From positions 1 to 64,000 of the forward strand of contig JACEFZ010025793.1 in NCBI GenBank assembly GCA_014155875.1: 64,000 nucleotides of DNA. Reading direction: 5' to 3'. The stretch is from Cepaea nemoralis. Its lineage: Eukaryota > Mollusca > Gastropoda > Stylommatophora > Helicidae. Of the stretch, positions 33,215-44,490 are shown piece by piece. A program made the translations under genes and the position numbers. Below the pieces are notes generated by a model. It ran no database searches and was not told the origin of the DNA. It saw only the letters and a list, made by a program, of their open reading frames with translations. The first letter of the stretch is position 1; each line of letters begins with the position of its first letter.

Positions 33215-34616
33215 CATGTGATATATAACTCTGCAGTATGCACCTGACGAGATGCAGCGAAATATGCCAGGCAATAAACCGTGCAACCTATTGGGTGTGG
33301 CTTCAGATTTTAAATCTGCCAAAAGAATGCATTGCTTTGAACATATACACAGTCTATTGAGGGCAGGTTTTCTAGTTTCAATTTTACTCGAAGGAGAGAG
33401 TCTCCTGTCTACTCTTCTTCACTTCTAGCTCCTAAGGATCTTAATGTGCGCCACGTGCACAGAATACCTTGTGGAGTGGTGGTAGCGCTGTTGCTAGCAT
33501 GCATGTCTGCTGGCCTGGTGTACATGTGGTTTAATCCCCATCGATACGGAGCATTTTTGTATGGCCAGAGCTCAACCTAAAACCTGATCGAGAGTTCTTT
33601 ACTTTTATTTACCGATCTGAGGGAAACGACGTAGTTAGCTACATCACTGCCGGATGCATGACTGAAGACATGGCAAGACAAGTCTACAGAAAAGACAATG
33701 GAAGACAAGACTACAGAAAAGACAATGGAAGACAAGACTATAGAAAAGACAATGGAAGACAAGACTATAGAAAAAAACTATGGAAGACAAGTCTATAGAA
33801 AAGACAATGGAAGAGAAGACTAGAGAAAAGACAATGCAAGACAAGAATAGAAACAAACAAAACAATGGAAGACAAGACGAGAAAAAACAATGCAAGACAA
33901 GACTCGCGAAAACGAGACTAGAGACAAGACAAGAGTGAAGAAACGACAATGCAAGACAAAAGTATAGAAAAGAAAACCAGAGGGAAAAAAAAAGACCACA
34001 GAACAAACAATAGAAGATAAGACTAGAAAAAAGACAACATACGTCAAAACTAGAGAAAAGACAACATAGGTCAAAACTAGAGAAAAGACAATGCGAGATG
34101 AGACTAAAGAAAAGGACAATAAAAAATTCGCTTACAATTCGACAGGGTCACATGGTCGACTTCATTGCACCGGGTTTTTATCCCGTATGGCTCGGTCTCT
34201 TTCCGCAGAGCGAACAAAGCACGAACTCCGTAGCTCTAGCGACGACCCACAGGAGTCTCCGAAAAGTTTTACTCGTGAACCGAAGAACGCGGCCCGGAAT
34301 CGAACCCACAACCTTCGGAGCCCGAGTCAAACGGCTTGACCAATTCGCCATGAATACTCCTTGAAAAGGACAATGCAAGACAAGACTAGAGGAAAGACAA
34401 CGCAAGACAAGACTAAAGAAAAGACAATGCAAGACAATAATAGAGGAATGAAAATGCAAGACAAGACTCTCGAAAACAACACTAGAGAAACGACACAACA
34501 AGAGAAGAATATAGACGAGGATACACAAGACAAGACATCTGATTTGATGTATATGTTTTGCAGATTAATTTTGTGTTCGTACAGCTACAATGTTTTATAC
34601 TTGTGTGATGTTTGAT
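33215..34616. repeat. 1.4-kb insertion with 27-bp minisatellite
   Basis: Absent from copy 1 of the duplicated unit. A possible tRNA-like head lies at 33,476-33,560 (GGTAGCGCTGTTG, then GTGGTTTAATCCCC). From 33,674 to about 34,540 the sequence repeats a 27-bp unit built on GACAAGACTATAGAAAAGAC and AATGGAA, decaying to the right, and split by a SINE (34,121-34,362). No gene is recognised; the open frames follow the repeat. Confidence 0.8.
34121..34362 (-). mobile_element. tRNA-headed SINE, family S1, copy 2
   Basis: A 242-bp insertion in the 27-bp minisatellite, flanked by a 12-bp direct repeat GAAAAGGACAAT (34,109-34,120 and 34,363-34,374). On the minus strand the head reads GGCGAATTGGTCAAGCCGTT with a perfect B box GGTTCGATTCC. 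The body matches the copy at 11,425-11,661 (GAGCTACGGAGTTCGTGCTT, ACCCGGTGCAAT). Confidence 0.92.
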
Positions 34617-34948
34617 GATCATGTCATAATGTTGTTATGTTTTACCATATGAATAAGCAATTCTAAGAGTTGAATTTTCTCATTCATGCACTGCTTATTC
34701 ATGAGCAGACGACTTGGCAGAACGGATAAGAGCGCTCGGTCTTAACCTTCCGGTGCACTGACGTAATCAATCCCTAAACTGGTATTAAGCTGGACTTCAG
34801 CGTTGACTTCTCATTCACAAAGCAATGGCAAGCTACTGAACGTTAAATGTTATAGAACATCAATCGAGGTTGATGGCAACGTCCTGTAAAGGAGATGTAA
34901 CATCGTTACTGATTCATGTTTAGGTCCTCTTCTTCGTTCGTTTATGTT

Positions 34949-34952
34949 GCAG

Positions 34953-34984
<32 letters not shown>

Positions 34985-35103
34985 GCTGCTGATGCTGCTG
35001 TTGTTGTTGTTGTTGTTGTTGTTGCTGCTGATGCTGCTGCTGTTGTTGTTGTTGTTGTTGTTGTTGTTGCTGATGCTGCTGTTGTTGTTGTTGTTGTTGC
35101 TGG

Positions 35104-35176
<73 letters not shown>

Positions 35177-35207
35177 GCTGTTGCTGCTGCTGCTGTTCTT
35201 GTTGTTG
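34949..35207. repeat. (TTG)n trinucleotide repeat, 258 bp
   Basis: TTG repeats with GCT and GAT interruptions. The paralogous place in copy 1 (30,208-30,228) has only about seven TTG units, so this array expanded after the duplication. Poly-Asn, poly-Thr, poly-Leu and poly-Val frames here are artefacts of the repeat. Confidence 0.95.
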
Positions 35208-35336
35208 AGAAAATTGCGCTGCACCTGTTTACATCAGAGTTGCGATATCCGCATATTTTGAAGTAAGGGACATCCATCCCCCGCTAGCCTATGGGTCACC
35301 TTTGGGCAAGGTGGAGTACCCGATGGGCCTACCTAG

Positions 35337-35341
35337 CAGGG
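35337..35341. other. Target-site duplication CAGGG (left), element 2
   Basis: CAGGG here pairs with 53,708-53,712. Removing the element joins CCTAGCAGGG to TAACATG, which is exactly what copy 1 of the duplicated unit shows at 30,334-30,350. Confidence 0.95.
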
Positions 35342-36772
35342 TGTCGTGTCTTCCTTTAAAGTGTCGTCCCTGGAGTGAGGAGAGTCAACACCCACATTAT
35401 AATATTTTTTTCCTTATCAATATCCTGGAGAATCCACCAGCTTCCGTCCAACACACTCCATCAGCCCGTGGACACCTTTTCCTATCACTCTCTCACTGTC
35501 GTACTATGCCCCCTTTCATACCTCCCCAATGCAACATACTCAACAACTCTTGCTTCTAAAAATTAATAAAGATTAATTTATTAAAAGAAAAGTGTGACGT
35601 ATATGAGACGTGTATGCGAAGAAAATGTGTGTCGTGTATTTTAATGTAAATGTATAAGTCAGACCACAGAGTTCATGTTCAGAGTCCACTCATCATGGCA
35701 AGGATCACACGACATCACAAGACTCATCACAAGGGACCTCACCGAAGTCGTATCCTTCTCTCCAGACATGTCCTCCTCCAGGAGCTCTGATGACCATGAG
35801 ATCTGAATCCCATGTAGATATAATCCGTGAAAAATACTATTATTGTTCCTAACACAACTGTTCCTAATAGTTTATAGAAACTCAGGCTTCATAATTCCGG
35901 CGCAGTGAAACCAACATGGAACACTGTCCTATGAACATGACGTTTTCTTCTTGCGATAGGTTCTACAGTTTTCACTCTTACACAGTTATTGCATCTAGAC
36001 TAAAATGGCTTGATTTATTTACTAGATATTGTCTGACAGTTCTGATTTCCTTGATACGTGGAACAACTACACTTCAATGTTTGGTTTCATCTAATGTGAC
36101 CATCAGTTCCTACTGATCTAGTTCCACGTGGGCTGAACACCCATCACTTCAGGTGTGTTAACGATTGGTATGCACTCATGTAGGATACTTATACCATTCA
36201 GCTCCACCGAGCAATGTTTATCAGCTTCTTCCGTTGCGAAAGTTGCAACATCATAATTTATCCGGGATCGGATTTTTCATTGGTTCCGGGTTCTTCATTC
36301 CAACCAGAGGGAACCTGTAAAATAGATCATACAACTGGTGAAAGCCTCCCCGTCACTGATCTCTATTAGATGATCGTGGCCATTGGCCCTTGCTCTGTAA
36401 AATACAATGAGCCTACTCTGTCAGGGACAGATGACTCAACCCTATGGTTATCATCAGGCCAAGACAAGAAAAAAAATCAACAAACAGAATGCGGAACCCC
36501 GCACACCAGGGGCACCTACTGGAATATCCCAATTATCCCTCATTACTCAATTCTCACATAGTAAAGCTTATCAACACTTCACTAATCTATCTAGTTTTCA
36601 ACTAACAGTGCTAATCATCACACTCTAGTTTTAACAAGACTACTGCCTATATTAATTAGGACTAATTAGACTATATTGACTACCTTATGCAAAACCGCCT
36701 CATTCCGGGATGGCTGCTACACTTTGCCATAACGACACATGCTAGTTAATATTAAATTAATCTACCACTGTA

Positions 36773-36777
36773 GAGCT
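36773..36777. other. Target-site duplication GAGCT (left), solo LTR
   Basis: GAGCT here pairs with 45,756-45,760. The undivided LTR reads through GAGCTCTCCCAC at about 53,026-53,037 in the other LTR of element 2. Confidence 0.93.
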
Positions 36778-37513
36778 TGTCGTGTCCTCCTTTAAAGTGT
36801 CGTCCCTGGAGTGAAGAGAGTCAACACCCACATTATAATATTTTTTTTTCCTATCAATATCCTGGAGAATCCACCAGCTTCCGTCCAACACACTCCATCA
36901 GCCCGTAGACACCTTTTCCTATCACTCTCTCACTGTCGTACTATGCCCCCTCTCATACTTCCCCAACGCAACATATTCAACAACTCTTGCTTCTAAAAAT
37001 TAATAAAGATTAATTTATTAAAAGAAAAATGTGTAATGTACGTAAGGCGTGTATGCAAAGAAAATGTGTGATGTGTTCTATAATGTGTGTATGATCGGAC
37101 TTTCAGATAATAGCATAGTCAGTTCTTCATTGCAAGATCACACCACAGCACATTAAATCATAACCAGTGCACCTCACCCAGTGTCGAAACCCTCTTGCCG
37201 GATACTGACTGTCATCGGTAGCCACCTGGTAATCCATCTTCATGATCATCCGAAATAGATACTGTTTGTAAGTACAGATTGATTACGGACTGGTTGCAAA
37301 CTAACTTTGTAAGTTCCTATCGGTCCTAAAGAATGCACAAATCCTTTGTAGTGTATTTAGGTTTAACTGTTAATGTTTCTCCACTTGATCCTAACTAGTG
37401 TTCATATAGGTTCAAGTATATGTAATATGTAATATTACACTGGAATCTAGCACACGATGTGACTTATCCGTTAATGTTCTCGTTCCTTAAACAATGTTTG
37501 TCTGATGTGTGAT

Positions 37514-39186
37514 TGTAACGGAAAAACTGCAGTTTAGTGATTCCTTGATAACTTACATATCAAAATTCAATGACGGAGGAGGGTTAACCAGTGTGTACTT
37601 CATTCTGAGAGGAGGAATAAAGTAAAGAACATTGACCTCCGAATATAAAAATAGGATACAGGTATGTGCCGAGGTCAGTGACTGCCGCTCGTATCGGCCG
37701 ACCGGAAAACGAACAGACAGAAAAACTGGGAACAGAAAGACGGTGATCAAAGCATAGATTTCTTTGAAGTGCGACCAGCGATTAACGGGAGAACAGCGTA
37801 ACAACGGAGAGAAACGAACAACTAACCACTACGTGATTTCACCGCTTTTTGATGGGAAGGATAAAATGGCAAATTTGATTGTAGATCAAACAATCAACGG
37901 AGGATGGGACACTCGTTATAAATAGCAGAACCTGGGGTTTCTGGTTAGTGTGTGTTCCAAACTGGGCTGAATGATCTATGCCTCCTGAGTGGGGAAAGAA
38001 ATACACGTCCCAAACGGTTGAAATAATATGGGATATTACTGTGTTATTCGCTAGTGTATTTCGATTCCAGGAGGATAAGTGCATATATAAGGTATTAATA
38101 TATTATAGTATAGTTTTAGCATAGGAAAATAGATGTGTGTGCATAGCGTTTACCATTGCTTTCTATTAGGGAATAGTTTAGACTTTGGTGAATTCATATG
38201 TCTTATGTGGGTGTTTACTTCGGAAGCCTTGTCATTATGGCTGGAGAAGGACACTTGCATAAGTAGTAGTAAGTGGCGGACGCTTATCACTGGATCTGTT
38301 ATACTTTTCACAGGTTCCAACTCCCATCGGGATATAGCAGAGAAGATAGACACATACTTCTTGTGTGCTGGAAAAAGCGTTGTTCAAAAACTCAAGGCAA
38401 TTCATTTGTGGGGAGAGCAAAGACCCCAAATAAACCAAGTAATAAATTAGACAGGATCAAATAAGAAATAAACGATACTGTTAAAGGAACTTTGAAAAAG
38501 AAGATCCAGATAACCAAAGTAATAAGGAAAAAAGTAATATAAGTTTGCAGAAAGCAAAGAAAAATAAAACGACATACGTCTTGTATGCCTAGTGAAGAAA
38601 GAATAGACAAGTAAAAACATTGCTACTCATTAACGACAATATGCCGAACTGTGGTGATGTGGTTTTTTCCGATGTTGGATAATTACCTTAATGAAACAGA
38701 CTCGGGCAAAGGCATAAACTTACTGGAATATTATTACTGTACAGTGATCCAGTGGGGAACAGTTTGTTTCATTCAATAACGGATTTACCGAGAGACTCAA
38801 GCATACGGATCATCCAGGGTGAGATCTTTCCTGTTTGATGTGCTGTCCTGTGGTTTTGCATAATGAGTGGGCGAGATGTGACACCACTGCTAGACATTCA
38901 GAGGTCATTCTGACACCAACAATAGAATACACTATCAACTACGCTTACACAGTCCATACATACACCAGACATAGTTTTTATTAATAAATCTTTTATTTAT
39001 CGTTGAAAGGAACTGTTGTCGGAGTATATGTTGAGGGAATAACAGAGAGAGAGTGAAAGAAATAGATATATGGAAGGGAAGACAGAAGGGAGGAGTGTAG
39101 ACAGAAGTCAGTCAATAATCCCAACAGATAATAAGTTTGAAGATGTGCTTGTTGATTCCACATTCCTCCCGGGAAAACAAGTGACA
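37514..39186 (+). repeat. 5' LTR of element 1
   Basis: A 1,673-bp direct repeat of 42,824-44,490. It is followed after four bases (TAAT) by TGGTGGAGCGAGCGGGA, the position and TGG start expected for a tRNA primer-binding site. I could not assign the primer tRNA. Confidence 0.95.
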
Positions 39187-39698
39187 TAATTGGTGGAGCG
39201 AGCGGGATACTTACATAATACCCATATGAACTTGAGGCATAACAGGGCATATGCATAGAGGGGTACCTGCATATTGGCACAGGCATAGCGGAGTACCTGC
39301 ATGTTGGGACATACTGATTGGAATAATTATAAGTATACATTGATGACTTTTAATGGAAGGACGTCCATTGGATATATGGTGCCATTACATTTATGGTAGA
39401 AACATTTAATTAATGCTGGTGACTTTACAGTGAGAAAGTTCCAGACAGGGTGAATGTGGATAGGTGGTAAGACACATTACATACCTAGTCACACGGTCAC
39501 ACGTCTACATAAGTCTTTATCCTATATCTCCTCTTGTGGATGAGAGAGTGGTTGTGATGTACTGTGTGGTGTTGTAGATTAATAATATTAGTTAGACATA
39601 GATAAGGATATAGGTTCTAGGTAGATTATCTTTTTATAGTGAGTACTTCTTACTGCTTTAGGTGTCTTTACTAAGCCGGCTGACTTACATTCTTAACT

Positions 39699-40447
39699 AT
39701 GGCAACTCCTAAAGTAACTACAGCAGAACTAAAGGCCAACGGGGAGGCGATTGGTTTAGCTGGTTCGGAACTAACTGATTACATACAGGAAAGAGAGAGG
39801 GAAATTCGTCAAGCGGAACGAGAAGATCGGAAGACTGAGTTGGAATTGAAATGCATGGAAATGGAACAAATCAACAAGCGGTTAGATGCTGAAGCGGAGC
39901 AGACCAAAAAGAGGTTGGACGCGGAAAAGGCCAACAAGATACGGGAACATGAATACCGCATGAAAGAGATGGAACTCAAAACACAAACTAAGGGAGAAAT
40001 AGATGGCGCGGAAGGCGGATCATCGATACATGGTGCAACCAACATGAGTGGATCTAGCTACCATGCAATGAAGTTTCCCTTAGCTGTTTATGAGGAGTCT
40101 AAAGAAAAATTTGACAACTTTGCGAATCGGTTCGAGGCTATGGCAGTCGCTATGGGACTGGATAGAAGCCGATGGGCTCTTAAATTATCCCAGGCCTTAC
40201 GTGGTTCAGGGTACGAGGTCTACACACGCCTACCACTAGGACATGAAAATCAGTACGAGGAATTAAAAGCCGCTTTGATGAAGCATTATGAGGTCAAAGC
40301 ACAAACGTATCGGAAGAAATTTCGATCGTCTAGACGAGAGCCGGGAGAGCTATTCGCCGCCTACAGTCTGAGGCTGAAATCTTATCTCCAGAAATAGATG
40401 GACTTGGCAGAATTCAAGAGGGATTATGAGAGTCTCGAAGAGATTAT
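39699..40447 (+). pseudogene. Element 1 gag, capsid part
   Basis: The structural protein of the retrotransposon particle. The frame opens with MATPKVTTAELK. It has a charged helical region with EAEQTKKRLDAEKANK (a coiled coil), then a capsid-like region from YHAMKFPLAVYEE through RREPGELFAAYSLRLKSYL. A TAG at 40,395-40,397 ends this frame where element 2 continues with KWMDLAG. The downstream part resumes in another frame near 40,440. Element 2 has the same order and supplies the domain limits. Element 2's gag carries many more copies of the coiled-coil repeat. Confidence 0.88.
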
Positions 40448-42373
40448 GTGGTCGACCAGATGCGGAAGCAAATGTCGAAACCTCTCAGAACCTTCTTGGG
40501 AGAACAAGGGGCGGAACGGATTGATGTTGTGAATAAGCTGGCGGAACGATTCATAGAGGTACATGGGGAGACTGAGGAACTAAGTACACAAACAAAAGGT
40601 CAGGAGAAACAAGAGAAAAAGAAACCTAAAAACTGGGAAGGAGAAAAAGTCGAACCTTATATAAAGGCGTCAATGGAGAGTTCAGAGAAGGTGAAGGAAG
40701 GAAACCAGAGCACCTCGAATTCTTCAGCGAAACGACAGTGGTCCGAGAAGTGGTGTTCATTCTGCAAGGTGCCATCTCATAACACGAAGGACTGCAGATC
40801 GAAACCTAAAAGTTCTTACTTCGCAGCATGCAAAGTGATTCCTACGACGGTGATCACAGACAAGGTTGAGGTCGGCGAAGGAGAAAGGAACAAAAAGGAC
40901 ACACGGAAACCTAGGAATGGAACATGGTACACACCCTGCCAGTCGACAACACATAATACTGTGGACTGCAGATGCAAGGCAGAAGACGCAAATTGCATAA
41001 CCAACCTCGAGGAATCAAAAGAGGAAGGCAAGGAAACGGTCAAGGAGATGGAAGACACTCCGGACCAAGAGATGCCACCTGTGGTCGAACTGATTGAAGT
41101 CAATGGCCAGCAGGTTGTTTGTCTCTACGATACCGGTTTGGATGGGGAAGCGGTGGTGGACGCCAGCTTGGTAAGCCCAGACCAACTTACAGGGGAGACC
41201 ATAGAAATACAGCCGGCAATGAGGAGTGCTGTTACCATGACGCTGCCAATCGCCAAGGTGGAGATTAAATCCAGGTACGACACGGGCATTATTCCAGCTG
41301 CTGTATTATCTGACTCCTTATTTCCCATGATCATTGGCACGAAATATGTCTTTTTGGGGATGCCCAAACAGCCAGCCCACAAGGGAACAGTAGTCAGTGG
41401 ATCTCAAGGGAAGGAAAAAGAGGCAGAGACACTATGCGACAACTCAGGGATAGGAGAATTGCATACTGCCCAGAGGAAGGATACTACGTTGCGTCCTTGC
41501 TACAGGAAGCTGCAAAGAAGTGCTGAGCCACCAGAGCGGGGACAGTACTTTCTGAAGAATCGACTACTCTATAGGAGAGCTGGGAGGAGAGATAACCTGC
41601 ACGAGCAGTGGGTGGTTCCAGAGACCCACCGTCCTCACATTCTTCAGAGTAGACACATCATAGGCGAGAATCGACATATGGGTGTCAGAGAAACATTGCA
41701 ACAGATTTCCGGCCATTATTGCTGGCGAGGAATGACCGGCTATGTACGCCAGTGGTTGAAGTCTTGTTCGGAGTGCCAGAACGCACCACCCAACAAGCGG
41801 ACTAAGAGTAACATAGCTCTTAAAGTGGAAGACAAAGTGGAAGTGTGGGGTCCAGCAGAGACCAATATACTCCAAGTAGGATGGAAAGGACCTTATCCTG
41901 TGGAAAAGGTTGTGTCCAAGAACATCTACAAAATACGGATCGGGGAAGAGCAGAAAAATCTCCCTAGACATCTCATTAGGAAATATGAGGAGAGATCCGG
42001 GAGCAAAGCTTCGCACTTTATGGTGATTTCAGCCATTGGGACAAAGGTTACCAGTCCAGACGAAGACCAGAGATCGCCAGTACAACATAGGAGGGCCTAT
42101 GGGACAGTACGTGATAGGTCAGATTTACCCAACGACAGGAGGAGGAAAATCGCACGTCAGGGAAAGGACAAGAGGGAAACCTGCAATAGTAACCAAGTTC
42201 AAAAGGGGTGGGTAACGTCGGGAAAGGCGAGAAATACCCAGGACTCCAACCGAAGATTGGCTGACCAGATACAACATCGCCCAAGATGGTCCTGGAAGCA
42301 AAAGTCCAGGAGATTTGGGAAAGACGACTCGGTCCAACGAGGACGAGGCGGAACATCCCCAGAGGAAAAGTAG
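40448..42373 (+). pseudogene. Element 1 gag C-terminus, protease and integrase remnants
   Basis: An open frame of 641 residues fused by deletion. In order: the end of the SCAN-like capsid (KPLRTFLGEQGAERIDVVNK); a CCHC knuckle at about 103-116; a second knuckle whose first Cys is Tyr (about 161-174); an aspartic-protease-like region with DTG at 228-230; the integrase H2C2 finger at about 403-443 (H403, H410, C440, C443); then directly a GPY/F-type segment (VGWKGPYPVEKV, 477-488). The integrase core that lies between these last two in element 2 is gone. After about residue 530 the frame leaves the conserved reading. The internal Met start is arbitrary. Confidence 0.85.
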
Positions 42374-42635
42374 GGGGAAACCAAGAGGACATGGAGGCAG
42401 TGTTACAATCAGGATGGGACAATCCGTCTGTATTGTGAGCCGTCGCTTAAGCAAGTCGAAAGGAGGTCGACAGGACAGACAGGAGCGATGAGCAAACACT
42501 AGTTTCAGTCATGAGTAGTATGGTAGGGTGCATATGAGGTCGCCTACTGGATGAGGTGTTGATCCATGTGAGGATCCAATCATATCATCAACACGTGATG
42601 TTCATAGCTACTTCAGAGAAGCTCAACGCACGGTG

Positions 42636-42750
42636 GATGTGATGGACGTTCTTGTTGCAACAGGACTTCACAGTGGAATACCTTTCTGGTAAGGAGAATG
42701 TAGGAGCGGATTTCTTATCTAGACATCCAACTCCAGAGGAAGAGGAATAA
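42636..42750 (+). pseudogene. Element 1 RNase H terminal remnant
   Basis: A short stretch reads FTVEYLSGKENVGADFLSRH and then acidic residues before a stop. It matches the end of RNase H in element 2 (FTVEHIPGKENVGADFLSRH). Everything from the start of RT to this point has been deleted or decayed. The polypurine tract and 3' LTR follow. Confidence 0.85.
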
Positions 42751-42809
42751 GTTGGAGGATCATAGGAATCAAAACTACATTGATGAAGAGTCGACGCGGT
42801 CAACTCTCT

Positions 42810-42823
42810 AAAGAGGGGGCCTA
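42810..42823 (+). promoter_or_regulatory. Polypurine tract of element 1
   Basis: AAAGAGGGGGCCTA directly before the 3' LTR start TGTCAC. Plus-strand DNA synthesis would be primed here. The core AAGAGGGGGCCTA is identical in element 2. Confidence 0.9.
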
Positions 42824-44490
42824 TGTCACGGAAAAACTGCAGTTTAGTGATTCCTTGATAACTTACATATCAAAATTCAATGACGGAGGAGGGTTAACCA
42901 GTGTGTACTTCCGTTTGAGAGGAGGAATAAAGTAAAGAACATTGACCTCCGAATATAAAAATAGGATACAGGTATGTGCCGAGGTCAGTAACTGCCGCTC
43001 GTATCGGCCGACCGGAAAACGAACGGACAGAAAAACTGGGAACAGAAAGACGGTGATCAAAGTATAGATTTCTTTGAAGTGCGACCAGCGATTAACGGGA
43101 GAACAGCGTAACAACGGAGAGAAACGAACAACTAACCACTACGTGATTTCACCGCTTTTTGATGGGAAGGATACGGTAAATTTGATTGTAGATCAAACAA
43201 TCAACGGAGGATGGGACACTCGTTATAAATAGCAGAACCTGGGGTTTCTGGTTAGTGTGTGTTCCAAACTGGGCTGAATGATCTATGCCTCCTGAGTGGG
43301 GAAAGAAATACACGTCCCAAATGGTTGAAAGAATATGGGATATTAGTGTGTTATTCGCTAGTGTATTTCGATTCCAGTAGGATAAGTGCATATATAAGGT
43401 ATTAATATATTAGAGTATAGTTTTAGCATAGGAAAATAGATGTGTGCGCATAGCGTTTACCATTGCTTTCTATTAGGGAATAGTTTAGACTTTGGTGAAT
43501 TCATATGTCTTATGTGGGTGTTTACTTCGGATGCCTTGTCATTATGGCTGGAGAAGGACACTTGCATAAGTAGTAGTAAGTGGCGGACGCTTATCACTGG
43601 ATTTGTTATACTTTTCACAGGTTCCAACTCCCATCGGGATATAGCAGAGAAGATAGACACATACTTCTTGTGTGCTGGAAAAAGCGTTGTTCAAAAACTC
43701 AAGGCATTTCATTTGTGGGGAGATCAAAGACCCCAATAAACCAAGTAATAAATTAGACAGGATCAAATAAGAAATAAACGATACTGTTAAAGGAACTTTG
43801 AAAAAGAAGATCCAGATAACCAAAGTAATAAGGAAAAAAGTAATATAAGTTTGCAGAAAGCAAAGAAAAATAAAACGACATACGTCTTGTATGCCTAGTG
43901 AAGAAAGAATAGACAAGTAAAAACATTGCTACTCATTAACGACAATATGCCGAACTGTGGTGATGTGGTTTTTTCCGATGTTGGATAATTACCTTAATGA
44001 AACAGACTCGGGCAAAGGCATAAACTTACTGGAATATTATTACTGTACAGTGATCCAGTGGGGAACAGTTTGTTTCATTCAATAACGGATTTACCGTCAG
44101 GCTCAAGCATACGGATCATCCAGGGTGAGATCTTTCCTGTTTGATGTGCTGTCCTGTGGTTTTGCATAATGAGTGGGCGAGATGTGACACCGCTGCTAGA
44201 CATTCAGAGTTCATTCTGGCACCAACAATAGAATACACTATCAACTACGCTTACACAGTCCATACATACACCAGACATAGTTTTTATTAATAAATCTTTT
44301 ATTTATCGTTGAAAGGAACTGTTGTCGGAGTATGTGTTGAGGGAATAACAGAGAGAGTGAAAGAAAAAGATATATGGAAGGGAAGACAGAAGGGAGGAGT
44401 GTAGACAGAAGTCAGTCAATAATCCCAACAGATAATAAGTTTGAAGATGTGCTTGTTGATTCCACATTCCTCCCGGGAAAACAAGTCACA
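42824..44490 (+). repeat. 3' LTR of element 1
   Basis: A 1,667-bp copy of the 5' LTR. It begins TGTCACGG and ends AAGTCACA and is followed by the GTGAT duplication. Differences from the 5' LTR are scattered substitutions and a few small indels. Confidence 0.95.

Larger units (their letters stand above)
32280..35341. repeat. Duplicated unit, copy 2, left part
   Basis: Matches copy 1 from 28,771 to about 30,343. It is interrupted at about 33,215-34,616 by 1.4 kb of other sequence. It stops at 35,341 with CAGGG, where the 18.4-kb LTR element begins. It continues at 53,708. Confidence 0.85.
37514..44490 (+). mobile_element. Non-autonomous Gmr1-like LTR retrotransposon (element 1), innermost
   Basis: Two LTRs (37,514-39,186 and 42,824-44,490) and a 5-bp target duplication GTGAT (37,509-37,513 and 44,491-44,495). 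LTRs begin TGTAAC or TGTCAC and end GTGACA or GTCACA. By eye they differ at roughly 2% of positions. The internal part keeps gag, a protease-like domain, the integrase zinc-finger and GPY/F regions and the very end of RNase H, but the integrase core and most of RT are missing. It could only have moved with proteins supplied by a relative such as element 2. Confidence 0.93.

Noticed and set aside
34850..35277. Poly-Asn, poly-Thr, poly-Leu and poly-Val open frames
   Set aside because: All are readings of one TTG/CAA repeat in different frames.
36778..37508. Tandem LTRs from one element (an LTR-LTR array)
   Set aside because: The GAGCT duplication around 36,778-45,755 and the continuity of the outer LTR across it show a separate insertion instead.
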